A stretch of DNA of 38,403 nt, taken from NCBI GenBank assembly GCA_021806565.1, contig JAJZXK010000025.1:1-38403 (forward strand), in the 5' to 3' direction. The DNA comes from Bacillota bacterium (GTDB lineage Bacteria > Bacillota > Sulfobacillia > RBS10-35 > JAJYVN01). Both the position numbers and the translations under genes were made by a program. Position 1 is the first letter of the stretch, and each line of letters starts with the position of its first letter. A model generated the notes under the pieces. The model had not been told where the DNA came from. It did not search any database and worked only from the letters and a program-made list of their open reading frames with translations. Positions 8,717 to 16,439 of this stretch are shown one piece after another.

Positions 8717-9879
8717 GCCCACGCTCCAAGCTCCCCAACCGGTCTGGAGGCGTCCGCCCGCTTCCAGACGTCCGCGCGGGGCGGTTCCAGCCGCACATCC
8801 ACGTCCCAAGCGGCGCCACGCAGGGCGGCGCCCAGTTGCTCCGCGAGGGCGACCACGCCCGGGACCTCGCTGGCGTGATGGCCGGGGTCCACCAACGCCA
8901 ATCCCCGTGCCTCGGCGTCGCGTGCCTCGTGGTAACGGATATCGGCGGTCACGAGCACGTCCGCGCCCACCCGGAGCGCATCCGCGGCACACACCATGCC
9001 GGCGCCCCCGCAGACCGCGACCTTCCGCACCACCCGCCGGGCATCCCCGACGAAGCGGGTCGTCGGAGCCGTCAGCCGGGCGGCGACGAAGCCGGCGAAG
9101 ACCTCCAACTCCGCGGGGCGCTCGGCCGCGCCGACCATGCCCAGGCCGTAGGCTTCGCCAGAGTTTTCCAACGGCAAGAGGTCGTAGGCCGGTTCCTCAT
9201 ACGGATGCGCCGCCCGCATGGCCTCCAGCACCGCGGCGCGCGCGCGCGCCGGCACCAGGACCTCCAGCCGTTCCTCGGCCACCTCCGCCAATTCGCCGGG
9301 CCGCCCGATCGCCGGCGCGGCACCCGCTTCCGGCCGGAAGCGCCCCGTACCGGCCGACGTGAAGCTGCAGGCGCTGTAGTTGCCCAAACGTCCGGCGCCC
9401 GCCCGGTCGAGGGCTTCACGCAGCGCGGGGGCGTGGTCCAGCGGCACGAAGACGACCAACTTGTAGAAGGATTCGCGACCGGTCACCTGCAGTAGCCGCG
9501 GCGCCTGCAACCCGAGGACGTCGGCCAAGGCGCGGCTCGTCCCGGCGGGATGCACATCGAAGTTGGTGTGCGCGGCATACACGGCCACGTCGCCGCGCGC
9601 CGCGGCCAGCAGGGCGGCCTGAGACGGCTCCGTCGCGATCAGGCGCGACAGCGGGCGCCATGGCAGCGGATGGTGGGCGACCAGCAACTGGGCACCCGCG
9701 GCCACGGCGGCCGCGACCGTCACCTCGTCGGCATCCAGCGCGCACAGGCAGCGGCCCACTGCGGCGCCGGGGTCCCCCGCCAACAGCCCGACGTTGTCCC
9801 AGGACTCCGCCCGCTCCTTCGGCCAGAGCCGGTCGCAGAGTGCGGCGACGTCCGCCACCGTCGCACCAAGTGCCGCCAT
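8713..9879 (-). CDS. Nif3-like dinuclear metal center protein (YqfO type)
   Basis: 388 residues, the long YqfO-type form with the inserted PII/CutA-like middle domain (about residues 135-240, including RLGNYSACSFTSAGTGRFRP). Metal ligands are visible: AHHPLPWRP (His69-His70), HTNFDVHPAGTS (His104, Asp108), and the C-terminal DPGHHASE. The segment VLVTADIRYHEARDAEARG is also family-typical. The family is often annotated as GTP cyclohydrolase I type 2, but that activity is poorly supported. ATG 9879 has GGGGGAGGG upstream; the open frame further upstream lacks similarity. It is coupled to the zinc ribbon gene by a 4-base overlap. Confidence 0.95.
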   Translation of the reverse strand: MAALGATVADVAALCDRLWPKERAESWDNVGLLAGDPGAAVGRCLCALDADEVTVAAAVAAGAQLLVAHHPLPWRPLSRLIATEPSQAALLAAARGDVAVYAAHTNFDVHPAGTSRALADVLGLQAPRLLQVTGRESFYKLVVFVPLDHAPALREALDRAGAGRLGNYSACSFTSAGTGRFRPEAGAAPAIGRPGELAEVAEERLEVLVPARARAAVLEAMRAAHPYEEPAYDLLPLENSGEAYGLGMVGAAERPAELEVFAGFVAARLTAPTTRFVGDARRVVRKVAVCGGAGMVCAADALRVGADVLVTADIRYHEARDAEARGLALVDPGHHASEVPGVVALAEQLGAALRGAAWDVDVRLEPPRADVWKRADASRPVGELGAWA

Positions 9880-9950
9880 TGGGTGCCCTCCCCCGCGCCC
9901 AGCGCTCTTCGCCACCCCCCGGGCCGCCTCCTCGCGCCCGGTGTCTGCAC

Positions 9951-10655
9951 TCAGCGCAGACGGATCGCGAACATCAGGGCGGAGCCGTTGATCAGCGCGT
10001 GCGCCACGACCGAGGGCAGGAGCGATCCCGACTCCTGGTACAGCCAGCACAGCCCGACGCCGACCGCGGTCAACGGCAGCAGCAGACTCAGGCTGCCATG
10101 CGCCACCGCGAACAGCACGGCCGCGATCCCCACCGCCAAAGGGCCCGGCAGGTGCGCCCGTAACCATCCAAACAAGAGGCCGCGAAAGAAGAGTTCCTCG
10201 GCCAGCGGGACCAACACCACCAGTGTCAGGCCGAGCAGCATCAACGCCAGAGGACCGGCGAAAGTCCGGGGGTGCAAGACGACGGGATTGTTACCCCGCA
10301 GCCGCATCCCGAGCAGGATCTCCAGGCGGGCCAGGCCGTCGGCCGCAAACTTCAGGCCGACACCCACCGCCGCGCCGACCACGAGCCATCTGCCGCCGGG
10401 CCAGGCAAAGAGGCGCGGCGCCCCCCCGGCCGCCCCCGCCCAGAGCATGGCCAACCAGCCGCAGCCGAAAAGCGCCAGGGAGAACGCGGTGTAGGCGAGA
10501 GCGAACACACCCCGCGGCGCACCCGCCCGCACGGCTGCGGCCACGGCGAAGGTGGCCACGACCGCCAGCAACTGCGCCGCCACGAAGGTCGCGGCGATCC
10601 CCCAGAGTCCCAGCGGCGGGTGCGGCGCCGGTCCGCGCCCCTCCCCGTCCCGCAC
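9951..10655 (-). CDS. CPBP family intramembrane glutamic protease (Abi/CAAX-like)
   Basis: 234 residues with about six hydrophobic segments. The three CPBP motifs are present: PLAEELFFRGLLFG (Glu153-Glu154, Arg158), LFAVAHGS (His186) and SVVAHALINGS (His219, Asn223). Such proteases cleave prenylated or other membrane substrates; the bacterial substrate here is unknown. The frame runs far upstream through the glycosyltransferase gene, but that part is a shadow. GTG 10655 lies 2 bases after the upstream glycosyltransferase stop, the most economical start and consistent with translational coupling, although its ribosome binding site is weak. Confidence 0.9.
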   Translation of the reverse strand: MRDGEGRGPAPHPPLGLWGIAATFVAAQLLAVVATFAVAAAVRAGAPRGVFALAYTAFSLALFGCGWLAMLWAGAAGGAPRLFAWPGGRWLVVGAAVGVGLKFAADGLARLEILLGMRLRGNNPVVLHPRTFAGPLALMLLGLTLVVLVPLAEELFFRGLLFGWLRAHLPGPLAVGIAAVLFAVAHGSLSLLLPLTAVGVGLCWLYQESGSLLPSVVAHALINGSALMFAIRLR

Positions 10656-10657
10656 CG

Positions 10658-11983
10658 TCAGCGCCGCCCAGCGCGCAGCGCGACCAGATCGCTGTAGGCC
10701 ATGGCGCGCGTGTGCTCCGTATGCGTCCAGTGGCGCGGCCGCCGGCTCAGCAACCCGTACCAGGTCAAGGGCACCCAGGAGTTGAGGAAGACCGGATACA
10801 GCGGTAGGTAGAGCAGGGCCTTGGCGGGCAGTCGGTCGATGATCGCCGCCGCGATCGGCAGGGAATACTCGAGGATCATCAGGACCAGCCAGAAGCCGGA
10901 CGACGCCAGGCGGTGGAGGATGGGGTCGGTCATGAACTCGCCGGGGATGACGTAGCCAAGCAGCATCAGGATGGTGCCCAGCATGAGGTAGAACGGGGTG
11001 AACATCTGGAAGGTGGCCTCGATGAAGCCCGGGGACGCCTCGCGCAGGCCGCGTTTCGCCGTCGCCCCCATGTACATCCGCGCCACCGTCGCTTGGCCCT
11101 GCACCCAGCGGACGCGCTGCTTCCACGAGGCGGCGAAGGTGAGCACCTTCTCGTCGTAGCAGATCGCGTCGTGGGCCCAGACGGTCTTGGTCCCCTGCAG
11201 CAGGGCCTTCATGGTGAACTCGAGGTCCTCGGTGAACGAGGTGGCGCCCCAGCCGATCTGGCGCACCAACTCGGTGGAGATGCACATTCCGGTGCCGCCC
11301 AGGACCGAGGAGAAGCCGATATTGTGCTTGGCCAAAAACCAAAAGCGGTTGCTGACCCACACCGACATGCCAAACGTGGCGGAGATCCACGAGTCCGTCG
11401 GGTTCTTCGCGTCCATCCGCCCCTGGATGACCCGGTGGCCCGTGGCGACGTAGCTGTTCATCACGTTGAGGAAGTCCGGGTGGACCAGGTTGTCGGCGTC
11501 GAACACGACGAAGGCGTCGTAGCGCTGAGATCCGGCGTTGATCTTCCGGAAGGCGTAGTCCAGGGCGTAACCCTTGCCCCGTTCGTCGCGGTTGGTGCGT
11601 ACGATGACCCGGGCACCCGAGGCCCGCGCCACCGCCGCGGTATCGTCCTCGCAATTATCAGCGATGACGTAAATGTCATAGAGCGCGTCGGGATAGTCCA
11701 TGCTCTGGCAGCATTCCACCAGCGGGGCCAGCACCCGGCCCTCGTTGTGCGCCGGAATGACGATGGCGAACCGCGACCGCGGCTCCACCCGGGCCGGAGG
11801 CCTGCGCCGGAAAAAACCCGCGAGCGGGATGGCGACCGTGTAGAGGGAATAGAGTACGAATACCCACTCCATCACGTCGATCAGCCCGATCAGGGGCCAG
11901 GGCAGGGGCGGATAGATGCGCGGCGGCCCCATGACCATAGCCAGCCATGCCCCCGCCAAAGCGGCGTGCGCGGAACCGTTCAC
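10658..11983 (-). CDS. Family 2 glycosyltransferase, membrane-anchored (processive type)
   Basis: 441 residues. The GT-A domain includes FAIVIPAHNE (residues 72-81), the DxD metal site FDADN (161-165), the acid of FTEDLEF (Asp/Glu 252-253) and QRVRW (289-293), the Q/R-x-x-R-W motif of cellulose/chitin/hyaluronan-synthase-like enzymes. A hydrophobic segment precedes the catalytic domain (residues 30-57), and three to four follow it (330-425). Products of this subgroup are surface polysaccharides or glycolipids; the sugar donor cannot be told. GTG 11983 has GAGGTGAG seven bases upstream. It is followed directly by the CPBP protease gene. Confidence 0.93.
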   Translation of the reverse strand: MNGSAHAALAGAWLAMVMGPPRIYPPLPWPLIGLIDVMEWVFVLYSLYTVAIPLAGFFRRRPPARVEPRSRFAIVIPAHNEGRVLAPLVECCQSMDYPDALYDIYVIADNCEDDTAAVARASGARVIVRTNRDERGKGYALDYAFRKINAGSQRYDAFVVFDADNLVHPDFLNVMNSYVATGHRVIQGRMDAKNPTDSWISATFGMSVWVSNRFWFLAKHNIGFSSVLGGTGMCISTELVRQIGWGATSFTEDLEFTMKALLQGTKTVWAHDAICYDEKVLTFAASWKQRVRWVQGQATVARMYMGATAKRGLREASPGFIEATFQMFTPFYLMLGTILMLLGYVIPGEFMTDPILHRLASSGFWLVLMILEYSLPIAAAIIDRLPAKALLYLPLYPVFLNSWVPLTWYGLLSRRPRHWTHTEHTRAMAYSDLVALRAGRR

Positions 11984-12030
11984 CCGCTCTCACCTCGTTC
12001 CAGACCGCGTCCCGCGGACGGCACCAAGCA

Positions 12031-12052
12031 AGGGGGCGGTCGCCCGCCCCCT
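12031..12052 (-). terminator. Hairpin between rRNA methyltransferase and glycosyltransferase genes
   Basis: A 9-bp perfect stem AGGGGGCGG / CCGCCCCCT with a TCGC tetraloop lies in the 244-base gap between two minus-strand genes. No strong T-run follows, so termination is only plausible. Confidence 0.35.
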
Positions 12053-12227
12053 GCCAAGTGTAGCCGAGTCTACCACACGCGCCAGAGGACGGGTCCGTCC
12101 TCCCCGGTGGGCAGCGTCACAAGCTATGATCCCCACCGCGGCGGGCAGTACTCGCCGGCCCGCGGGCGCGGGTTCGAGCCGCCGGCGGGTGGCCGAAGCG
12201 CCCCCCCACCGCGCGGCACGGACGACT

Positions 12228-13445
12228 TCACGACACCACCTGGAGGAGGAAGCACTTGAGGTAGCGCGTCTCTTCGGCCCCGAGCAGTCCGGGGTGATCG
12301 ATGGCGGCCCCCCGGCGCTCCAGAACGCGGACGCTGCGGCCGGCATCGGTCGCGGCGTCGCAGAGCATGCGCTCGAACATCTCCTCGCTGACCGGCTGGG
12401 AGCAACTGCAACTGCACAGCAGGCCGCCGGGCCGCAGCAGGCGTAGCGCGTGCACGTTGAGGTCGCGGTAGCCGCGGTAGGCCCCGTCCAGCCGGCGCCG
12501 GCTACGGGCGAACGCCGGTGGGTCGACCACCACGGCGTCAAAGGATTCCGCCTGGCGCACATGGGCGCGCAATGCGTCGAAGGCGTTGGCCTCCTGAATC
12601 CGCACGCGCTCCCCCTCCCAGCCGTTGGCCCGGCTGTTGGCAACCACGCCCTCCAGCACAGCGGGGGAGCTATCGAGGAAGACCACCTGATCCGCGCCGA
12701 CCGCCAGCGCCTGCAGGCCGAAGCCGCCCGTGTGGCAGAAGGCGTCCAGGACCCGCACCGGTCCTGCGGCGTCCCGGACGAGCAACTCCCTGACCATGCG
12801 CCCGAACGCGGCCCGGTTCTCCCGTTGGTCCAAGAAATGGCCGGTCTTCTGCCCGCGCCGCAGATCCAGCGCCATCCGCACCCCGGTCTCCTCCAGCCAG
12901 ACCCGGTCCTCGGGGTCACCGCGCAACGGGCCGACGCGCTCCGGGAGCCCCTCAAGCCGGCGCACCGGCCCGTCGTTGCGCTCGTAAAAGGCCTCCACCC
13001 CGGTCGCGCGGGCGATGGCGTCCACCAACTCGGGCAGCCGGGCCTCCATGCCGGCCACCAGCACCTGAATGACGATCACCTCGCCGAACCGGTCGGCGAT
13101 GAGGCCCGGCAATCCATCCGCTTCCGCAAAGACCACCCGGCAGACCGCCGGGTCCGCGAGCAGGCGCCGGCGCAGGTCCCATGCCGCCTGGATCCGGGCG
13201 TCGAAGAACGCGGTGTCCACGACCTCGCCGCGGCGCCGCGTCAACACCCGGGTCGCCAGCACGCTGTGCTCATGATAGAAGCCGCGCGCCACGAAGACGC
13301 CGCGGTCGTCCACCACGTCCACCACGTCCCCGGTCGCCGGCCTGCCTTCCAGCCGCGCAATCTCGCTGCGATACACCCACGGACGGCCCGCCCGCAGCGC
13401 TTGATCCTCATCTGTCTTCAGCCGTACCACGTCCACGCCGTCCAC
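12228..13445 (-). CDS. Class I SAM-dependent rRNA (cytosine) methyltransferase, RlmI-like
   Basis: 405 residues. An N-terminal PUA-like domain (residues 5-75, with LRAGRPWVYRSEI and GVFVARGFYHEHS) is followed by a Rossmann methyltransferase with motif I VLDAFCHTGGFGLQAL (from residue 232) and the catalytic-loop VVVDPPAF (DPP about residues 308-310). GQKTGHFLDQRENR just before motif I is diagnostic of the RlmI/RlmK-L group, which forms m5C or m7G in 23S rRNA. The motif cysteine is in SCSCSQ near residue 350. The start is GTG 13445, with GAGG close upstream, or GTG 13436. The first 36 residues of the open frame are not conserved-looking. Exact target base unproven. Confidence 0.92.
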   Translation of the reverse strand: MDGVDVVRLKTDEDQALRAGRPWVYRSEIARLEGRPATGDVVDVVDDRGVFVARGFYHEHSVLATRVLTRRRGEVVDTAFFDARIQAAWDLRRRLLADPAVCRVVFAEADGLPGLIADRFGEVIVIQVLVAGMEARLPELVDAIARATGVEAFYERNDGPVRRLEGLPERVGPLRGDPEDRVWLEETGVRMALDLRRGQKTGHFLDQRENRAAFGRMVRELLVRDAAGPVRVLDAFCHTGGFGLQALAVGADQVVFLDSSPAVLEGVVANSRANGWEGERVRIQEANAFDALRAHVRQAESFDAVVVDPPAFARSRRRLDGAYRGYRDLNVHALRLLRPGGLLCSCSCSQPVSEEMFERMLCDAATDAGRSVRVLERRGAAIDHPGLLGAEETRYLKCFLLQVVS

Positions 13446-13524
13446 CCGCCTCGGGGGGCCGCTCGCTGGCAGCCCCCGTCTGCGGCGGTTCGCGTCCCGG
13501 ACGCACAGTCCCTCTCGCGCGGGA

Positions 13525-13794
13525 TCAGTGGGGCTTGCCCCCGGCCGGCTCACGATCCATGAACTTCACCAGCACACTCACCAGGGCATTTCGCTCGTTG
13601 CTGTCGGCGACCTCCCACATCTCTTTGAGCAACCGCTGCTCGGGGTTTTTGGGATCCACCCCGGCGGCCAGCCACTCGCTGAAGTCGTGGGCGGCATTCA
13701 GGATCGTGCCGCGCGACGCTCCGACGCGATGCGCCATGTTGAGCTTTGCACCGAGGTCCTCTTTGAACTGCTCAAAGGAGTCGGTGAACGGCAT
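13525..13794 (-). CDS. DUF3243 family protein
   Basis: 89 residues, the normal size for this Bacillota family (Bacillus YmfJ-like). Visible family features are FEQFKEDLGAKLNMAHRVGA, ILNAAHDFSEWLAAGVDPKN and EQRLLKEMWEVADSNER, an all-helical pattern with an aromatic-rich C-terminal helix. Function unknown. It precedes the rRNA methyltransferase gene on the same strand, and its 3' end overlaps the upstream open part of that frame; the GTG start chosen for the methyltransferase avoids overlap. Confidence 0.88.
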   Translation of the reverse strand: MPFTDSFEQFKEDLGAKLNMAHRVGASRGTILNAAHDFSEWLAAGVDPKNPEQRLLKEMWEVADSNERNALVSVLVKFMDREPAGGKPH

Positions 13795-13862
13795 GGCTCA
13801 ACCCCCCCGTCTGATCCGGCCATAGCATGCCCGGCAAGCGGCGCGGCATGCGGCAGCCGCGC

Positions 13863-13891
13863 TTGACAGCCGCGCGGTCCAACCATATTCT
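13863..13891 (+). promoter_or_regulatory. Sigma-A-like promoter for the Y-family polymerase-like gene
   Basis: TTGACA at 13863-13868, a 17-base spacer and TATTCT at 13886-13891. The ATG at 13901 is only 9 bases after the -10, so a normal start point would give a leaderless or near-leaderless mRNA. No ribosome binding site is seen. Confidence 0.65.
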
Positions 13892-13915
13892 GGCATGTAA
13901 ATGGAACAATATGGT
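13882..13915. promoter_or_regulatory. 9-bp inverted repeat over the -10 and start codon (possible operator)
   Basis: AACCATATT (from 13882) and AATATGGTT (from 13907) are perfect inverted copies flanking the transcription start and the ATG at 13901. The position would let a bound repressor block polymerase. It does not match the Bacillota LexA box (CGAAC-N4-GTTCG). Confidence 0.45.
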
Positions 13916-14800
13916 TTGCCGCGCGACGCCGGTCTTCCACCGGAGCCGCTGATCCTCTGCGTCCGGCTCGACGCGGCTCCCGCAACCGCACACCGGGCGG
14001 AGTACACCGAACGGGTCGTAGGGATCCTGCTCCAGCACAGCCGACGGGTGGCCGCCCAGGAAAGGATGGCCTGGTGCGACGCCAGCGCGCGGCGCATGCG
14101 CCCGGACGGCGGCCTGCGGCTGGCGGCGGCCGTGGCCGACCGGCTCAACGCATGCGGCATCGCGTCCGCGGTCGGGACCGGCGCCAACCGCCTCCTGGCG
14201 GCCATGGCGGCACAGGGCGCACCGTCCGGAGGAGCCGTCCGGCTGACGCGCGCCGCCGTGCCCGGCTGCCTCTGGCCGCTGCCCCTGAATAAGCTCTGGG
14301 GCATCCCGCCCGAGGGACTGTGCGCCGGCCTGAGGAACAACCTGAGCACCATCGGGGACCTGGCGGCCATCGGCCCGCTCCGGGCGGAGACGGTGTTCGG
14401 CCCGGACGGCCCGAGGCTGTGGCGGGCGTCATATGGCCGGGACGACGAGCCGGTACCGCTCCACTACGACGGACCGCTGCCCGAGATCGCGGTCGAACAG
14501 CCGCTGGACCCAGGCGACGCGAGCACGTCCGGCGGCACTCTGGCGCTGCTGGCGGCGGCGGAGGGCGTCTCGGCCCGCCTGCGCCGCTCGGGATTCGTGG
14601 CCGCCGGCCTGCTACTGCGCATCGACCCGCACGGTGCCCGGTGCCAGGCAGCGCTGGCCCCACCCACCGACCAGACGCTGGAGATCTTCCGGGCGGCGGT
14701 ACGGCTCGGCGCGCCCGGCTGCACGCCCCCCGCCAGCGGGCGCCGGGTCCGCCTGGAGGCCTGGCCACTCGAACCCGTGCCGCGGTCCGGCCTCGGATGA
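13901..14800 (+). CDS. Degenerate Y-family DNA polymerase-like protein
   Basis: 299 residues, shorter than DNA polymerase IV/V proteins (350-420). Recognisable Y-family parts are GIASAVGTGANRLLAAMAA (the palm GVGxNKxLAKxA element, about residues 87-105), the thumb helix-hairpin-helix (LNKLWGIPPEG, then LSTIGDLAAIGPL), VFGPDGPRLWRASYGRDDEPV, and a little-finger-like C-terminus (GVSARLRRSGFVAAGLLLRI). The N-terminus LILCVRLDAAPATAH stands where the DxDxFFxxVE motif belongs, and MAWCDASARR replaces the catalytic S-x-D-E motif. The fingers region between them is nearly absent. I infer a non-catalytic paralogue, comparable in concept to ImuB. It is driven by a strong promoter with a palindrome. 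Confidence 0.72.
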   Translation: MEQYGLPRDAGLPPEPLILCVRLDAAPATAHRAEYTERVVGILLQHSRRVAAQERMAWCDASARRMRPDGGLRLAAAVADRLNACGIASAVGTGANRLLAAMAAQGAPSGGAVRLTRAAVPGCLWPLPLNKLWGIPPEGLCAGLRNNLSTIGDLAAIGPLRAETVFGPDGPRLWRASYGRDDEPVPLHYDGPLPEIAVEQPLDPGDASTSGGTLALLAAAEGVSARLRRSGFVAAGLLLRIDPHGARCQAALAPPTDQTLEIFRAAVRLGAPGCTPPASGRRVRLEAWPLEPVPRSGLG

Positions 14801-14902
14801 TCGGACCGGATGCGGGCCCGAGGGAGGGTGGGAGGGGCGGCGCCGCGCCGCTGTGCTATCCTGCCGGCGGAACGGTGCCTTGCAGCCGAGGGAGGCTTCG
14901 TG

Positions 14903-16372
14903 ATGCCAGAGCGATTCGCGGGCCGGGTACGCGCCCCGGAGTTCCCGACGGACACGATCTGGGTGGGAGCCTCCGCCCCGCCCCGGCTGGCGGATGCGCG
15001 GGGCCGGCTCGTGCTGCTCGACTTCTGGACCTTTTGTTGAATCAACTGCCACCACGTGCTGCCGCAGTTGCGGCGGATCGAGCAGCGGTACGCGGACCGG
15101 GTCACCGTCCTGGGCATCCATTCGCCGAAGTTCCCGGCCGAAGCCGCCACAGAGGCGCTGGCGGACGCCGTGGCCCGGCTGGATGTCCGCCATCCCGTGG
15201 CCAACGACCGTACGCACGCCATCTGGCAGGCGTACGGGGTGCGCGCCTGGCCCACGCTGATCTTCATCGACCCCTCCGGCCGGGTCATCGGGCGGCATGA
15301 GGGCGAGATCGACGCCGGCCGCCTGTCCCAACTCATCGACGCCCTGCTGGCCGAATTCCCACCGGCCCCCGCCGGCGCACCGGCATGGGAACACCCGCCG
15401 GCGGCCGCGCCCCGGGACGCACGCAGCCTGTGCTTTCCCGGCCGGGCCGTCCCCCTGCCGGATGGAGGCCACGCCGTCAGCGATACGGGAAACCACCGCG
15501 TTCTGCTCCTGGACCGGCACGGCCGGGTGGCGCGCGTGTGCGGCGGGCCCGGGGAGGGTATGGCCGATGGACCGGCCGGACAGGCGCGCTTCCGCCTGCC
15601 CCAGGGCCTGGTCCCGCACGGCCAGGAGTTGCTGGTGGCCGATACCGGTAACCACGCGCTACGGGCGGTGCACCTGGCCAGCGGCGCGGTGCGCACCCTG
15701 GCCGGCGACGGCCGCCAGGGCGCGTTGTGGTCCTCGCCCTGGGGGATCACGCTACTGGGCGACCGCGTCCTGATCGCCATGGCGGGCGCACACCAGGTGG
15801 CGGTCTGGGACATCGGCGCCGGCCGGGGATCGGTGCTCGCCGGTAGCGGCCACGAGGCGCTGCGGGACGGACCGCTGTCCCAGTGCGCCTTCGCCCAGCC
15901 GAGCGGCCTGGTCCCGGCCCCCGACGGGCGCACGCTCTACGTCGCCGACAGTGAGACCAGCGCCGTGCGGGCCCTGGACCTCCTGGAAGGAACCGTGCGT
16001 ACCCTGGTCGGCCAAGGGCTTTTCACCTTCGGCGACGAGGATGGCACCGCAGACTCGGTGCGGCTGCAGCACCCGCTGGACCTGGCCTGGCTGGGCGAAC
16101 TGCTGTATGTCGCCGATAGCTACAACCACCGCATCAAGACATTGGACCCGCGCACGCGCTACTGCGGCCGCCTCGCGGGTAGCGGCCGCGCCGGCGATGC
16201 CGATGGAAGGGGCGATGCCGCCGCCTTCTCCGAGCCCGGCGGGATCTCTGCGGACGCCAACCGCCTGCTGGTCACGGACACCAACAACCACGCCCTGCGC
16301 TGGGTGGACCCCGAAAGCGGCGCCACCATGCGCCCGGCGCTCCACCTGCCGCGGGGATGCGACGAGCCCTGA
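14903..16372 (+). CDS. Thioredoxin-like / NHL-repeat protein with in-frame UGA (candidate selenoprotein)
   Basis: 489 residues when UGA codon 46 (15038-15040) is read through. The N-terminal thioredoxin-like domain reads LVLLDFWTFC, then UGA, then INCHHVLPQLRRIE. The family normally has DFWTYCCINCxHVLP, so the UGA falls exactly on the first Cys of the CxxC redox pair, giving U46-x-x-C49. The rest of the domain continues normally (VTVLGIHSPKF, then GVRAWPTLIFIDPSGRVIG). Residues 175-480 hold about five NHL beta-propeller repeats (e.g. VSDTGNHRVLLLD, LLVADTGNHALRAV, LYVADSYNHRI, LLVTDTNNHALRWV). ATG 14903 has GAGGGAGG at good spacing. Trp in this gene is UGG, so UGA is not a Trp codon. If not Sec, the product would stop at 45 residues. 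No signal peptide is seen. Confidence 0.85.
15043..15070 (+). promoter_or_regulatory. SECIS-like hairpin just after the in-frame UGA
   Basis: CAACTGC (15043-15049) pairs perfectly with GCAGTTG (15064-15070) around a 14-base loop that can form an inner CAC/GUG pairing. It starts 2 bases after the UGA, inside the coding sequence, as bacterial SECIS elements do. The loop is nearer the UGA than usual and lacks a clear consensus apical G-U, so identity is tentative. Confidence 0.45.
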
Positions 16373-16404
16373 GCCCTACGGCACACTCGGCGGCGGCCGG
16401 GGGT

Positions 16405-16433
16405 GCGGCCCTCCCCGGGCGCGGGAGGGCCGC
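16405..16433. terminator. Bidirectional hairpin between convergent genes
   Basis: An 11-bp perfect stem GCGGCCCTCCC / GGGAGGGCCGC with a 7-base loop lies between the NHL protein stop (plus strand) and the glutamate synthase stop (minus strand). There is no strong T-run on either side. Confidence 0.55.
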
Positions 16434-16439
16434 CGTCCC

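Noticed and set aside
12120..12200. Possible tRNA (GGTTCGAGCC T-arm-like stretch near 12172)
   Set aside because: No matching acceptor, D or anticodon stems could be built around it; probably chance in GC-rich sequence.
15038..15040. UGA as Trp (alternative genetic code)
   Set aside because: UGA is used as a stop by neighbouring genes (for example vapB and istA), and the family has Cys, not Trp, at this position.
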